Below are positions 33,433-42,311 of a stretch of 64,000 bases of DNA, piece by piece. The notes beneath the pieces are model-generated. The model was not told the origin of the DNA, ran no database searches, and saw only the letters and a list, made by a program, of their open reading frames with translations. The position numbers and the translations under genes were made by a program. The stretch's first letter is position 1, and each line of letters begins with the position of its first letter. Source of the stretch: Clostridiales bacterium (GTDB lineage: Bacteria; Bacillota; Clostridia; Peptostreptococcales; Anaerovoracaceae); the NCBI GenBank assembly GCA_015058275.1, contig SVCQ01000010.1, positions 1 through 64,000 on the forward strand, read 5' to 3'.

Positions 33433-34011
33433 ATGGATAGTTTAATGACATATGCACAGGAAAACAGTTCAAGCGGATCGGGCGCATCGTTCATCTGGTG
33501 GCTCGCTTCGACAGTAGGACTCTGGATGATGTTCCAGAAGGCAAATGAGCCGGGATGGATCTCGATCATCCCGTTCTACAATCAGTACAAGCTCTGCGAA
33601 AAGACAATGGGCAATCCATGGTACTGGCTCAGGCTCTTTGTGGTCATCATTCCGTTCATCGGATGGATCGCATACTTCTACTTCCAGTTCCAGATCGGGA
33701 AGGCCGTTGCCAGATCGTACGGCCAGCCTGAGACATGGGCATGGGGATATACATTCATATCTCCGGTAATGTACTGCATCACAGGCTTCGGCAAGTATGA
33801 CTACTACGGAGTCAACGGCGTCGGCGACACCCGCACAGGCGAGGCCCGCCAGGCCAAGACAGTTGACTTCGACGTCACAAAGACCGAGGCTCCTGTAGTA
33901 GAGCCGGTCACTCCTGCCGCTGAGCCTGTAAAGGAAGCGCCTAAGGCTGCCGCCAGCGATGTGGACTTCAGCTTTGAGCAGGCCGACAGCGACCAGGACA
34001 TAGGTGAGTAA
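33433..34011 (+). CDS. DUF5684-type membrane protein
   Basis: A 192-residue membrane protein with three to four helices. MMFQKANEPGWISIIPFYNQ, NPWYWLRLFVVIIPFIGW and the aromatic end FISPVMYCITGFGKYDYYG are typical of the DUF5684 family, whose function is unknown. The C-terminal 65 residues are Pro/Ala/Val/Glu-rich and end DFSFEQADSDQDIGE, a likely disordered cytoplasmic tail. AAAGGGGAG lies upstream. A bidirectional terminator follows. Confidence 0.8.
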   Translation: MDSLMTYAQENSSSGSGASFIWWLASTVGLWMMFQKANEPGWISIIPFYNQYKLCEKTMGNPWYWLRLFVVIIPFIGWIAYFYFQFQIGKAVARSYGQPETWAWGYTFISPVMYCITGFGKYDYYGVNGVGDTRTGEARQAKTVDFDVTKTEAPVVEPVTPAAEPVKEAPKAAASDVDFSFEQADSDQDIGE

Positions 34012-34061
34012 CAAAAAGGCCGGAGACAGACTCCGACCGATATTAGCTTAATATTGATGAT

Positions 34062-34095
34062 AAATATCCGGGTCATAAGTATCCGGATATTTTAT
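34062..34095. terminator. bidirectional terminator between convergent genes
   Basis: AATATCCGG (34063-34071) pairs with CCGGATATT (34083-34091) and is followed by TTATTT. On the minus strand the stem is followed by ATTTATC. It overlaps the rluD stop codon. A second hairpin, GGCCGGAG/CTCCGACC, lies at 34018-34039. Confidence 0.8.
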
Positions 34096-35030
34096 TTCTG
34101 CAGCCTTGCGAGCACTTCGCTGAAGACCTCAGGCAGATCCGAATGGAACTCCATGTAGTCTCCGGTCGACGGATGTATGAATCCGAGAGTGCCGGCGTGG
34201 AGGAGCTGTCCGCTCACCGCTATGCCCTCGATCTTTGAGGACTGCCTGTGGGGTCCGTAGAGCTCGTCGCCTACAAGAGGGTGGTGCATGTACGCCATGT
34301 GGACCCTTATCTGGTGCGTCCTGCCGGTCTCGAGTATGGCCCTGACGAGGGTGTACCTGCCGAAGCGTTCGAGCACCCGGATATGAGTCACGGCATTCCT
34401 TGCGGAGGCGCCGTTCACGGCATTGCGCATGCGATTATGCTCATCGCGGCCTATAGGCTTGTCGATGGTCAGCTCATCCTCGCGGATGTTGTCGTACACA
34501 AGGGCGGTGTACTCCCTTGTGACCGAGTGCTCCTTGAGCTGGGCTGCGAGGGATTCGTGGGCCCTGTCGTTTTTGGCTATCATGAGAAGGCCGCTTGTGT
34601 CCTTGTCTATCCTGTGGACTATGCCCGGGCGTATCACGCCGTTGATCGAGGAGAGCGAGTCTCCCATGTGGTACATGATCGCGTTTACCAGAGTGCCGTC
34701 CGTGTTGCCGGGGCCCGGATGAACGACCATGCCGCGCGCTTTGTTGATCACGGCCACATCGTCATCCTCATATACTATCTCGATAGGGATGTCCTGGGCT
34801 TTGACCTCGAGTATCTCAGGCTCGGGCATGTCTATCACTACGGTATCGCCCTCTGCGATGCTTTGCTTTTTGGACTTTGCGGGAATGCCGTTTACCGTGA
34901 CAAGACCCTTCTCAATGAGCTTGACTGCATAGCTTCGCGAGAGCTCGTCTGTATTCCATCCTATGAAGGCATCGAGCCTTGCGCCTGCATCCTCGGAAGA
35001 GGCTATGACCGTGATCTTGTTATCTTCCAT
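34092..35030 (-). CDS. rluD: RluA-family 23S rRNA pseudouridine synthase
   Basis: A 312-residue enzyme. An N-terminal S4 RNA-binding domain (about residues 15-75, RLDAFIGWNTDELSRSYAVK) is followed by the catalytic domain with VINKARGMVVHPGPGN, the catalytic Asp in IVHRIDKDTSGLLMIAK, and TGRTHQIRVHMAYMHHPLVGD. The arrangement is the RluD/YlyB type that in Bacillus sits beside lspA, as here. The exact uridines modified cannot be deduced. It directly follows lspA, with CTTAGATGG at the junction. Confidence 0.93.
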   Translation of the reverse strand: MEDNKITVIASSEDAGARLDAFIGWNTDELSRSYAVKLIEKGLVTVNGIPAKSKKQSIAEGDTVVIDMPEPEILEVKAQDIPIEIVYEDDDVAVINKARGMVVHPGPGNTDGTLVNAIMYHMGDSLSSINGVIRPGIVHRIDKDTSGLLMIAKNDRAHESLAAQLKEHSVTREYTALVYDNIREDELTIDKPIGRDEHNRMRNAVNGASARNAVTHIRVLERFGRYTLVRAILETGRTHQIRVHMAYMHHPLVGDELYGPHRQSSKIEGIAVSGQLLHAGTLGFIHPSTGDYMEFHSDLPEVFSEVLARLQK

Positions 35031-35507
35031 CTAAGCCTCCCTGTTATCTGCCTTGTCTTCGTCCTTGTAAAGCACAAGCACGGCTATCATCGTGAGCACG
35101 CAGCCGCAGGTGATGGCGATGTCTGCGACATTGAAGACCGCAAACGATCCGCACGAGATCATGTCGGTGACATAACCCATGGTCAGCCTGTCTATGAGAT
35201 TGGACAGGCCTCCGGCTGCTACGAATGTAAGGAGCACAGGGACTGCGATGCGGCCCGAACGTGACTCCCTGACTATATATACAAGACAAACGACGATCAG
35301 CACGGATGTAAGCGCTACGGTAACGAAAGTGTTCCCTGCGAACATGCTGAATGCCGCTCCTGTATTTTTGACATAATAAATGCTCATCCAGTCTCCGATG
35401 ACCGGGATGCGGTCGCCGGGCTGCATGGCTGATCTTACCATGTGCTTGGTCAGCTGATCGGCTGCGATCACTGCAGCCGCTATGAGCGGATAGATGAGCT
35501 TCTTCAT
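35031..35507 (-). CDS. lspA: signal peptidase II (lipoprotein signal peptidase)
   Basis: A 158-residue membrane aspartic protease with four helices that removes lipoprotein signal peptides after lipidation. The N-terminus has ADQLTKHMVRSAM and KNTGAAFSMFAG. The two catalytic Asp are in NLIDRLTMGYVTDMI and FNVADIAITCG. Several lipoproteins in the window (10328, 14311, 63893) would be substrates. The stop abuts the rluD start. Confidence 0.95.
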   Translation of the reverse strand: MKKLIYPLIAAAVIAADQLTKHMVRSAMQPGDRIPVIGDWMSIYYVKNTGAAFSMFAGNTFVTVALTSVLIVVCLVYIVRESRSGRIAVPVLLTFVAAGGLSNLIDRLTMGYVTDMISCGSFAVFNVADIAITCGCVLTMIAVLVLYKDEDKADNREA

Positions 35508-35541
35508 GATTTTTAGATTATAGCATTATTACTGTCAAAAT

Positions 35542-35563
35542 ATGCAGGGCATATGCCCTGCAT
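35542..35563 (-). terminator. perfect palindrome, terminator of the tRNA
   Basis: A 22-base perfect palindrome built from ATGCAGGGCAT and its complement. Read on the minus strand it follows the tRNA by six bases and leads into ATTTTG, so it acts as the tRNA terminator. It also lies just upstream of lspA. Confidence 0.75.
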
Positions 35564-35569
35564 ATCGTG

Positions 35570-35645
35570 TGGTGGTCTGTGCGAGGCTCGAACTCACGAC
35601 ATCATGGTTGTGACCCATGCGCTCTCCCAGCTGAGCTAACAGACC
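35570..35645 (-). tRNA. tRNA-Val (anticodon CAC)
   Basis: On the minus strand a full cloverleaf can be drawn. The acceptor stem is GGTCTGT/ACAGACC, the D arm is GCTC...GAGC, the anticodon stem is CATGG/CCATG with loop GTCACAA (U33 then CAC), the variable loop is ATGTC, the T arm is GTGAG-TTCGAGC-CTCGC, and the discriminator is A with an encoded CCA. The anticodon CAC reads GUG valine codons. 76 bases including CCA. Confidence 0.95.
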
Positions 35646-35652
35646 ATATTAT

Positions 35653-35674
35653 GTGCACGCTCTTTTGCGTGCAC
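35653..35674. other. hairpin between rqcH and tRNA-Val
   Basis: GTGCACGC (35653-35660) pairs perfectly with GCGTGCAC (35667-35674) around TCTTTT. On the minus strand it lies downstream of rqcH and upstream of the tRNA. No clear U-run follows, so it is a processing or weak termination structure at best. Confidence 0.5.
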
Positions 35675-35704
35675 GACTATTGTAACGCTTTTTGGTTTGT
35701 AAAA

Positions 35705-37414
35705 TCAAGGCTGCTTCGGGAGCTGAGGCTTCACGTACACGGTCTGGTTGTGGGTGAATATCACCATGCCCGGCTTTGATCCGGCAGGCTTCTTGACATA
35801 TCTGACCGGCACGTAATCGACAGGCACGTTGTCTCCGCCGGAGGCCTTGCTGTGATAAGCGGCTATCGATGCGGCCTCGTATATAAGCTCTGCCGGCAGG
35901 TCCTGCAGGCTGCGCCCGTTGTCCAGTCTTACGATCAGGTGTGAGCCCGGTATGTCCTTGGTATGCATCCACACATCGGTCTTGGATGCGAACTTCATGG
36001 TGAGCCAGTCGTTCTCGATGTTGTTGCGGCCGACGAGCACTTCGGTGCCGTCGCTCAGGGTGTATCTGAGAGGCTCCGGCTTTGCGGCCTTGCGCTTTCT
36101 CTGCGAGGCCTTGGCGCGTCTTCTGACATATCCGGTCTGCTCGAGCTCATCCCTGATGGACTCGAGGAGAGGCACGGAGTCTGCGGCCTCGATGTTCTGT
36201 ATGACCGAGCTCAGATACTCGATGTCTTTTTCGTTGTCCTCAAGCTGTGACTGCTTCTCGTGTATGGCTGTCCTGGCCTTGGAGTACTTCTTGAAGTATC
36301 TCTGGGCATTGGCGGATGCGCCGAGCTTTTCGTCGAGCGGGATGTCGATGAGACTTCCGTCGTAATAATTCGTGACCGTCACCTTGCGGTCGCCCGGTTT
36401 CACCATGTGGATATTGGCTGTCAGCAGCTCGCCGTACAGCCTGTATTTGTCTGAATTCTCTGCGCTCAGGAGATCCTCCGAGAGCTTTTTCTTTTTGAGG
36501 AGTGCCTTGTCGAGGGCGGCCTGAGCCGACTTCATCAGAGGCATTGACTTCTGACGCACGAGATTGGATGTCTCGCGGTTGGAGAAGTAGTAGTCTATGC
36601 ATTCGGACACGCTGTCAAAGCGCAGGACTTCCAGACCTTCGTATTCGCTCAGGTCAGTGATGTGGAATTCTCTCGGGTTGCCCGCATCGTCGAGGTATAC
36701 CCTCGGGCTGAGGCTTCCGTCGCTTACGGATGAGACGATCTGAACGAGTCTCTCCGCAGGGGCCGATGAGTAAAGAGATGCATCCTCCCCGCAGCCTGCA
36801 ATCATCTCACGTGCGATGGCAGGGGAGATGCCGCTGACGGTGCTCATGATGCCGCGCTCGGTGCAGAGCAGTCCCGTATCCGCTGTTACCTTGTTGAACG
36901 GCGTCTTGTCCTGCTCAGGCGGGTACTGGTATATGACGCCCGGCAGGAGCTGGCGGTATCTGTTGACATCTATCGATATGCGCTTGATCGAATCGATGAT
37001 CTTGCCGCTCTCAAGGTCTACCAGCACTATATTGCTGTGCTTGGCCATGATCTCGACGATGAGGCGGCGGCATACCGAGAAGCCCATTTCGTTCTGGGCT
37101 TCGATGTCTATCTCTATGATGCGCTCTGCGTCCTTTTGCCTGACTGCCGTGATGCGGCCTCCCTGGAGGTGCTTGCGCAGCAGCATGCAGAACGCAGGCG
37201 GCTGGTCCGGGTTGGTGTAGCTGCCCTCTGTGAGGCAGACCCTTGCGGACTGGCTGTTACAGGACATAAAAAGGCGCACATTCCCACGCGAGGTGTGGAT
37301 GTGCACCAGAAGCTCTTCGGATCCCGGCTGGTAGACCTTTTCTATCTTGCCGAGGGTGATCCTTTGGCTCAGCTCATTGGCTTCCGCATATGTGATGATG
37401 CCGTCAAATGCCAT
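35705..37414 (-). CDS. rqcH: RqcH (NFACT/FbpA-type ribosome quality control factor)
   Basis: A 569-residue NFACT protein. The N-terminal NFACT-N domain starts MAFDGIITYAEANEL with KIEKVYQPGSEELLVHIHTSRG. A central helix-hairpin and coiled-coil region covers about residues 270-420. The C-terminal NFACT-R domain has EVLVGRNNIENDWLTMKFA, DVWMHTKDIPGSHLIVRL and AAYHSKASGGDNVPVDYVPV. In Bacillus this protein binds stalled 50S-nascent chain complexes and directs alanine tailing. The older name is fibronectin-binding protein. The stop of the upstream gene is only two bases from this start. Confidence 0.93.
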   Translation of the reverse strand: MAFDGIITYAEANELSQRITLGKIEKVYQPGSEELLVHIHTSRGNVRLFMSCNSQSARVCLTEGSYTNPDQPPAFCMLLRKHLQGGRITAVRQKDAERIIEIDIEAQNEMGFSVCRRLIVEIMAKHSNIVLVDLESGKIIDSIKRISIDVNRYRQLLPGVIYQYPPEQDKTPFNKVTADTGLLCTERGIMSTVSGISPAIAREMIAGCGEDASLYSSAPAERLVQIVSSVSDGSLSPRVYLDDAGNPREFHITDLSEYEGLEVLRFDSVSECIDYYFSNRETSNLVRQKSMPLMKSAQAALDKALLKKKKLSEDLLSAENSDKYRLYGELLTANIHMVKPGDRKVTVTNYYDGSLIDIPLDEKLGASANAQRYFKKYSKARTAIHEKQSQLEDNEKDIEYLSSVIQNIEAADSVPLLESIRDELEQTGYVRRRAKASQRKRKAAKPEPLRYTLSDGTEVLVGRNNIENDWLTMKFASKTDVWMHTKDIPGSHLIVRLDNGRSLQDLPAELIYEAASIAAYHSKASGGDNVPVDYVPVRYVKKPAGSKPGMVIFTHNQTVYVKPQLPKQP

Positions 37415-37416
37415 GA

Positions 37417-39345
37417 TTAGCGATCCCGTCCTGACAGGTCGTGGCTGCGCTTGATGTTCCTGATCGGAGTCAGCTTGAGATACTCGGAGAGCGGAGCGTC
37501 ATTAAGACAAAGCTCTATGATCTGTCTGCCAAGCGGATCAAGCTCAGGTACGAGGAACTGCTGAAGCTCCTCCTTAAAGAAGTCGGTGAGTATCCTGGCG
37601 CATTCGTCATAGCCGTCCTCGCCGAGCCTTACCTGGAGCTCAGGTCTCAGGAAGTTGAGCCTTATGTACTGACCGTCGATCTTCATCTCGTCTAGAGAGT
37701 ACCCGAAGAGAGGGCAGCGCGCCTCAACGAGGTGCTTCTCCATGACGGTACAGCTGCGGCGTGCGAGATACTCACGCGTGATCCACTCAGCCTTAAATCC
37801 GACCTTGTAGGCTCCGATGTACTGATTTGGTATCAGGATGTTGAGCGTCTTTGGCGTGTCCACTATCTGGTGGAGCAGCAGATTGGCCTGAGTGACCTTT
37901 TGGCCCGTGGCGAACGGCCAGTACGAGCCTACGCCCTCGGACGCAAGACCGCTTCCTTTGGAAGTGTCTGTGATCGACGGGTTCTTGAATCCGCGCGGCG
38001 AGACGAGCCTCCACAGCCATGCGATGGCAGGAGGTACGATCTGTACGAATCCCATGATACCGTAGTCCGGAGCGTCCTTGGTGCTTGGCGGCATCCTGAC
38101 TCCAAAGGAGCGGACGTCGACCTCGAGCGGTTCGTCTCCCGGGATGATGTTGTCTATCATATCGCGCGGGATTATGACTCTCGGGTTTGAGCACGGCTTG
38201 CCGTTTGACTCCATAGTGTGCTCCCAGATGAGGCATGTCGCGCCCGGGGTACCGTCGATGTTGAAGAACTCGAGCGGCTCCTCCGGATGTATGCTGATCC
38301 TCTCGTAGAGAGGGATATTGCCGTAGTACTTGTCTCCGTCGACTCTGAGGAACCAGCCGTTCTCGGCGTCTGTGATGACCAGCCTGCCGGAACCGTCCTG
38401 GAGATCCTTGTGAGCCAGGACCATGTCGTCTGCGATAGGGTAGATGTCGCAGGTATCTCCGATATTGAGGTAGAAGCCCTCACCTGTCGCATTGTCAGTG
38501 GCTACCAGGACGCGGTTGTCGGCTTCGCGCCTGATCTCCTCGAGCATCTCGCTCTTGCCACCGCCGGAAGCGCCTTCGTGCATGAAGACGAATTCGTTCT
38601 CGTACGGTGTCTGGAGGAGGGCAGCGGAGGCGTGGTTGGTGATCCAGCCTTCCTGCTCTCCGATGTCGAGCAGTATGGAGAATACTCCCTTTTTGGCCGA
38701 TGGGCCCGGATAGAGGTTGTATGAGAATACCTCGTGGAGATCCTCGCTGCGGTAGTGCACGACGGCCTGCTTGCCGCCGAAGTATATGTGCCTGAACGGC
38801 GGGGCCACGTATATGATAGAACGCGGAGTGTAGCCGTCCTCGATATCATCTATATTGACGAAATCCTGGATGTTGGAAAGCGCGTATGCAAAGAAGGCCG
38901 CGTTGGCAGGGCATATGACGAGGCAGGTATATGAATGAGCCTTGCCGCCTATCGTCGCAGGCATCACAACGAGGCTCTGCTCTGCAAGCCAGCTCATTGT
39001 GGCCGCTCTTACGGCGCCGAATTCCATGCCCCAGGCTTCGCTGAAGCGCGGCTTATCTGTAGGGAGATCGTCTCCGATGAACATGCAGTTCGGATCGCGC
39101 CTTCTCATATACTCGTCGGTGAAGTTGACCGATGCGCCGTTCTTGCAGCGTACGACCTCGGCCTCCTGGATGTAGCCGTCGCCCGGCACTGTATATCCGA
39201 CGATCTGGACACTGCCGCCCGATGTTCCGAAACAGAGCTCGTAGAGCTCAGCTCTGGACTTCGGGAAGTAGATGTTAGGGCTGGCCTGAAGAGCCGCCTC
39301 GAGATCTGCCGGAAGATTCATTTTTGTAAGGTATTCGGATTTCAT
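37417..39345 (-). CDS. DUF4914-like P-loop protein
   Basis: A 642-residue protein with a central nucleotide-binding loop, HEGASGGGKSEMLEEIRRE, preceded by an FEFVFMHEG-like strand and followed by a beta-rich region containing LVITDAENGWFLRVDGDKYYG. Fold elements and the kinase-like P-loop recall PEP carboxykinase-type ATP-binding proteins. The overall sequence fits the DUF4914 family as I remember it. The enzymatic role is unknown. It is cytoplasmic with no membrane segments, and lies upstream of rqcH by two bases, so the genes may be co-transcribed. Confidence 0.65.
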   Translation of the reverse strand: MKSEYLTKMNLPADLEAALQASPNIYFPKSRAELYELCFGTSGGSVQIVGYTVPGDGYIQEAEVVRCKNGASVNFTDEYMRRRDPNCMFIGDDLPTDKPRFSEAWGMEFGAVRAATMSWLAEQSLVVMPATIGGKAHSYTCLVICPANAAFFAYALSNIQDFVNIDDIEDGYTPRSIIYVAPPFRHIYFGGKQAVVHYRSEDLHEVFSYNLYPGPSAKKGVFSILLDIGEQEGWITNHASAALLQTPYENEFVFMHEGASGGGKSEMLEEIRREADNRVLVATDNATGEGFYLNIGDTCDIYPIADDMVLAHKDLQDGSGRLVITDAENGWFLRVDGDKYYGNIPLYERISIHPEEPLEFFNIDGTPGATCLIWEHTMESNGKPCSNPRVIIPRDMIDNIIPGDEPLEVDVRSFGVRMPPSTKDAPDYGIMGFVQIVPPAIAWLWRLVSPRGFKNPSITDTSKGSGLASEGVGSYWPFATGQKVTQANLLLHQIVDTPKTLNILIPNQYIGAYKVGFKAEWITREYLARRSCTVMEKHLVEARCPLFGYSLDEMKIDGQYIRLNFLRPELQVRLGEDGYDECARILTDFFKEELQQFLVPELDPLGRQIIELCLNDAPLSEYLKLTPIRNIKRSHDLSGRDR

Positions 39346-39453
39346 TTAACTGGTCGTCCCTTCTCTCATCAGACTGCGGCAACGATGTCCGCATTACCAA
39401 TTATTTTACTCTATTTGACCGCTGTAATGCAAACCAAAAGGCACGGGACGGAC

Positions 39454-39615
39454 CTCAGTGCCTATAGTAGATTCATTTGTGTTCCGGTTCGGATTTTGAG
39501 TGCAGTTCGCAATTGCTTTACCTTACGCACGGGCATACACTCACTGCCCTTAAGCGTAACACGTCTGCAGACTGCGGCCTCAAAACTCCGGGAGGAATAC
39601 AAATGAATCACTGAG
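39454..39615. repeat. 162-bp imperfect palindrome
   Basis: CTCAGTG (39454-39460) pairs with CACTGAG (39609-39615). A 16-base arm at 39470-39485 matches the complement of 39594-39609 at 15 of 16 positions. CGGATTTTGAG pairs with CTCAAAACTCCG, TTACGC with GCGTAA, and GGGCA with TGCCC around a nine-base loop. The whole segment therefore folds into one long hairpin, like a miniature transposable element or a large RNA structure. It lies between two minus-strand genes in a 294-base gap that holds nothing else I can identify. Confidence 0.75.
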
Positions 39616-39639
39616 AACGCAGTTTGCAAATGTATTCCG

Positions 39640-41619
39640 TTAAAGAGCAGGGGAGAAGCTACCTGCGACGCCCTGCGAATCGAGCGCATAGATGAAGTCG
39701 TCTATGTACACATTCCTCAGGAGCTGAGTGCTGCCGATGTAGTGCTGATCGACTATGTCGATGCTGTCTCCGGCCCTGAACACCAGGACTCCGGCCTGAT
39801 AGCTGCTCTGCGTATCTGTGAGAGAGTCTTTGGCGGTCTCGGCATCGATGATATCATCCTCGATTATCACATCGCTGCCTCCGCTGCTGTCCGGGCTTAT
39901 GCCGTAAGGTACGGCGAAGTAGCCCTGATCGCTGTTGACCATGAGAGCGTGGTGATCTGTCTGGGCAGGGCTCGACATGCCTTCGAACTCCCTGCTGTCA
40001 AGGACCTTCGGCTCTGACGGATCGGATATGTCGAAGAGGGCGATCTTGAGCCCGCTCGCGTACTGGCCGCCGTAGCCGTTGCCTCCCGTGGCGTGGCCTA
40101 TGCCCAGCAGCCTGCCTTTGCCCGCAGGTACGAGCAGGGTGGAGAAACCGTCTATTTTGACCTCGCCTTCAATGCGCGGCGCTGCCGGATCCGAGAGGTC
40201 GATCACAAAGAGGGGATCGATGGCCTCGTATGTGATCACGTACGCCTTGTCTCCCATGAAGCGTACCGACTTGATGCTCTCGTTTCTCGCAAAGCCCGTG
40301 ACCTTGCCGGCCTCTTTGAGGCTGCTGTCCAGCACGTAGAGGTTGTTGACGTTCATGCCGCTTCTGTCTGATGTGGTCGCGATGCGGAAGTACCCGTCAT
40401 CCTCGTCCATGGCGAACTGATTGACTATCCTGCCGCGGACCTTTGCCGTAGCGTCGAACTTCACATCGAGCCCGTCTATGGAGGCCCTTGCGATCCTCGT
40501 ATACTCAGCTCCCTTGTCGCTGTCGTATTCTGATGAAGCGCAGTAAAGAGCATGGTCGTTGCAGTAGATGTCGCTGCTCGCTCCGAGGACTGCCTTGGTG
40601 GCAGATCTACCCTGAGAGCCGGATGCTGTGTCGATCGAGCTCAGCACTATGTAGGATGCAGATTTCGGATCAGGCAGGCAGCTTATGTCCGTGGCAGTGA
40701 GGCTGCTGATCTCATCTCCGCTGCCGCAGTAAGGCAGCATGCGTCCGCCCCTGTATACGTAGTCGCTTGTCACAAGGTATACATAGTCGCCGACCATGCG
40801 GCTCGATACTATATCGCCGCTCTGGCGGAAGTCGGACAGCATGACAGGCTTGCTCCTGTCTGTGATGTCGTATACGACTACTCCCGTACTGCCCTGATCG
40901 TCATCATCGCTCCTGTAGGTGTGCCCGATGGTGATCAGCCTGTCCCCGCTCAGGTAGATGTCGCTCACGTAGTTCTCGATGCCGCTGCTCCCGATGGAAG
41001 TGAGCTTTTTGGTCTTTCCGTCCTTCGCCTCGAGTATGACGACCTCCTGGCTCCTGTTGACATAGTAGATGTATCTGCCGTCGGTCTTTACGATGTCCGC
41101 CTCATCCACGTCATCGACCTGGAGATAGGTGTCCGAGTGGGCAGCGGAGCTCTTTGCGGCTGACTCCGCTCCGGCCGTGAGTCCGGCAGAGTCTGCGGAA
41201 TCCCTTGCCTCGGCATCACCGCTTGCGGAGAAATCCTCCTGTATGGTGACCGGACCGTTGCTGACGGTGAGGCTGCCAGGGCTGAGAGATCTTATCGTGC
41301 GCTTAATCTCAGAAGCGCTACGGAAGGTATACAGGCTGCCGTCCTTTACGGAGGTGTCCGGCGCGGTGTCGTAGAGAGGGCTCAGGGCCGTGATGCCGAA
41401 TACCGCTATGAGGACCGCCGCGGCTGCTGCGAGGACTTTCATGTTCTCGGGACGTATGCGGAAGTTCCTCTTTGGAGAAGCCTCCTTGAAGCCCTTGTCC
41501 TCAGCCTGCGGGGCGTCCGCCTCCTCGAGCATCTTAAGTATATTGTCCTCCGAGAGGGAGTCCGGCGCCTTGATGCCGTCGTTATCGAATAAATCTTTTA
41601 TGTAGTCTTTGTTACCCAT
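39640..41619 (-). CDS. membrane-anchored beta-propeller protein, possible anti-sigma partner
   Basis: A 659-residue protein. A cytoplasmic N-terminus of about 75 residues (MGNKDYIKDLFDNDGIKAPD, acidic and helical) is followed by one membrane helix (KVLAAAAAVLIAVFGITAL) and a large extracellular domain made of repeats such as VDEADIVKTDGRYIYYVNRS and AYVITYEAIDPLFVIDLSDP. That pattern matches the secreted beta-propeller family PF09826. The sigma-factor gene lies 11 bases upstream. The single-helix topology with a short cytoplasmic domain is like that of anti-sigma factors, so the pairing is probable but inferred. GAGGAG precedes the ATG. Confidence 0.82.
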   Translation of the reverse strand: MGNKDYIKDLFDNDGIKAPDSLSEDNILKMLEEADAPQAEDKGFKEASPKRNFRIRPENMKVLAAAAAVLIAVFGITALSPLYDTAPDTSVKDGSLYTFRSASEIKRTIRSLSPGSLTVSNGPVTIQEDFSASGDAEARDSADSAGLTAGAESAAKSSAAHSDTYLQVDDVDEADIVKTDGRYIYYVNRSQEVVILEAKDGKTKKLTSIGSSGIENYVSDIYLSGDRLITIGHTYRSDDDDQGSTGVVVYDITDRSKPVMLSDFRQSGDIVSSRMVGDYVYLVTSDYVYRGGRMLPYCGSGDEISSLTATDISCLPDPKSASYIVLSSIDTASGSQGRSATKAVLGASSDIYCNDHALYCASSEYDSDKGAEYTRIARASIDGLDVKFDATAKVRGRIVNQFAMDEDDGYFRIATTSDRSGMNVNNLYVLDSSLKEAGKVTGFARNESIKSVRFMGDKAYVITYEAIDPLFVIDLSDPAAPRIEGEVKIDGFSTLLVPAGKGRLLGIGHATGGNGYGGQYASGLKIALFDISDPSEPKVLDSREFEGMSSPAQTDHHALMVNSDQGYFAVPYGISPDSSGGSDVIIEDDIIDAETAKDSLTDTQSSYQAGVLVFRAGDSIDIVDQHYIGSTQLLRNVYIDDFIYALDSQGVAGSFSPAL

Positions 41620-41630
41620 GTCTTTGCTCC

Positions 41631-42140
41631 TCAGGATAAGAATTCGCGCATCTTTGCGAGGCTGCGGGACAGCTTCGAGCGCACCGTGCCCGGCGCAAGG
41701 CCTGTCTGCTCAGATATCTCAGCGCTGCTCAGACCTGCCACCACTGACAGGAGCACTATCTCGCGCTCATCGCTTCCCAGTATGGCCAGAGCCTCCGCCA
41801 GCTCAGTGCCGAGAGACGGCGGGGCGGCCGGCGGCGATGAGACGAGCTCTTTGCCTGCGGCTTCCACCTTGTCTCTGGAACCGATCATCTCTTTGATCCT
41901 TGCATTGCAGCAGCCTGCAAGTATGCGGAATATCCAGCTTCCGAAGGCCGCGCTGCTGCGAAGGTTCCCGATGCTCTTCCAGGCCGCGAGAACACAGTCG
42001 CTCACCGCATCCTCTGCCTCAGCCGGATCGCCCAGCCGGTACAGAGCGTAGCGGTAAAGCCTGTCTTTGTATTCGCTGTACAGCGCGGCAAAGGCTTCCT
42101 TGCTGCCTGATTTCGCTTCGTTTATGAGTTTTTCGTCCAT
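41631..42140 (-). CDS. ECF-type RNA polymerase sigma factor
   Basis: A 169-residue group 4 sigma factor. Region 2 is KEAFAALYSEYKDRLYRYALYRLGDPAEAEDAVSDC..AAWKSIGN, written here in parts. A linker follows, then region 4 (about 110-165, ILGSDEREIVLLSVVAGLS, EISEQTGLAPGTVRSKLSRS), which would bind the -35 element. ATG 42140 is preferred (GAGAGGACAGGAT upstream). An earlier ATG at 42191 lacks a ribosome site. It probably directs its own operon with the beta-propeller protein downstream, although I could not identify the promoter. Confidence 0.9.
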   Translation of the reverse strand: MDEKLINEAKSGSKEAFAALYSEYKDRLYRYALYRLGDPAEAEDAVSDCVLAAWKSIGNLRSSAAFGSWIFRILAGCCNARIKEMIGSRDKVEAAGKELVSSPPAAPPSLGTELAEALAILGSDEREIVLLSVVAGLSSAEISEQTGLAPGTVRSKLSRSLAKMREFLS

Positions 42141-42311
42141 ATCCTGTCCTCTCGGCGGAGAACCGTGCTCCGCCTTATCAAGAGCTCTCATGAATATAGT
42201 AGCCGAAAGCGGCCGTACTGTTGCATATTATTTAAATTATTTTTGAGAAAGATGAGCGGGGGTGTGTTAGTATGTGTGCAGACATAACACAAAACGAAGG
42301 GAGATGGCAAA

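Noticed and set aside
34248..35264. 338-codon plus-strand open frame opposite rluD and lspA
   Set aside because: It is antisense to two clearly recognisable genes, with no family-like sequence and no ribosome site.
35570..35645. Reading the tRNA as tRNA-His from GTG on the plus strand
   Set aside because: The gene is on the minus strand, where the anticodon is CAC (valine) and the cloverleaf is complete.
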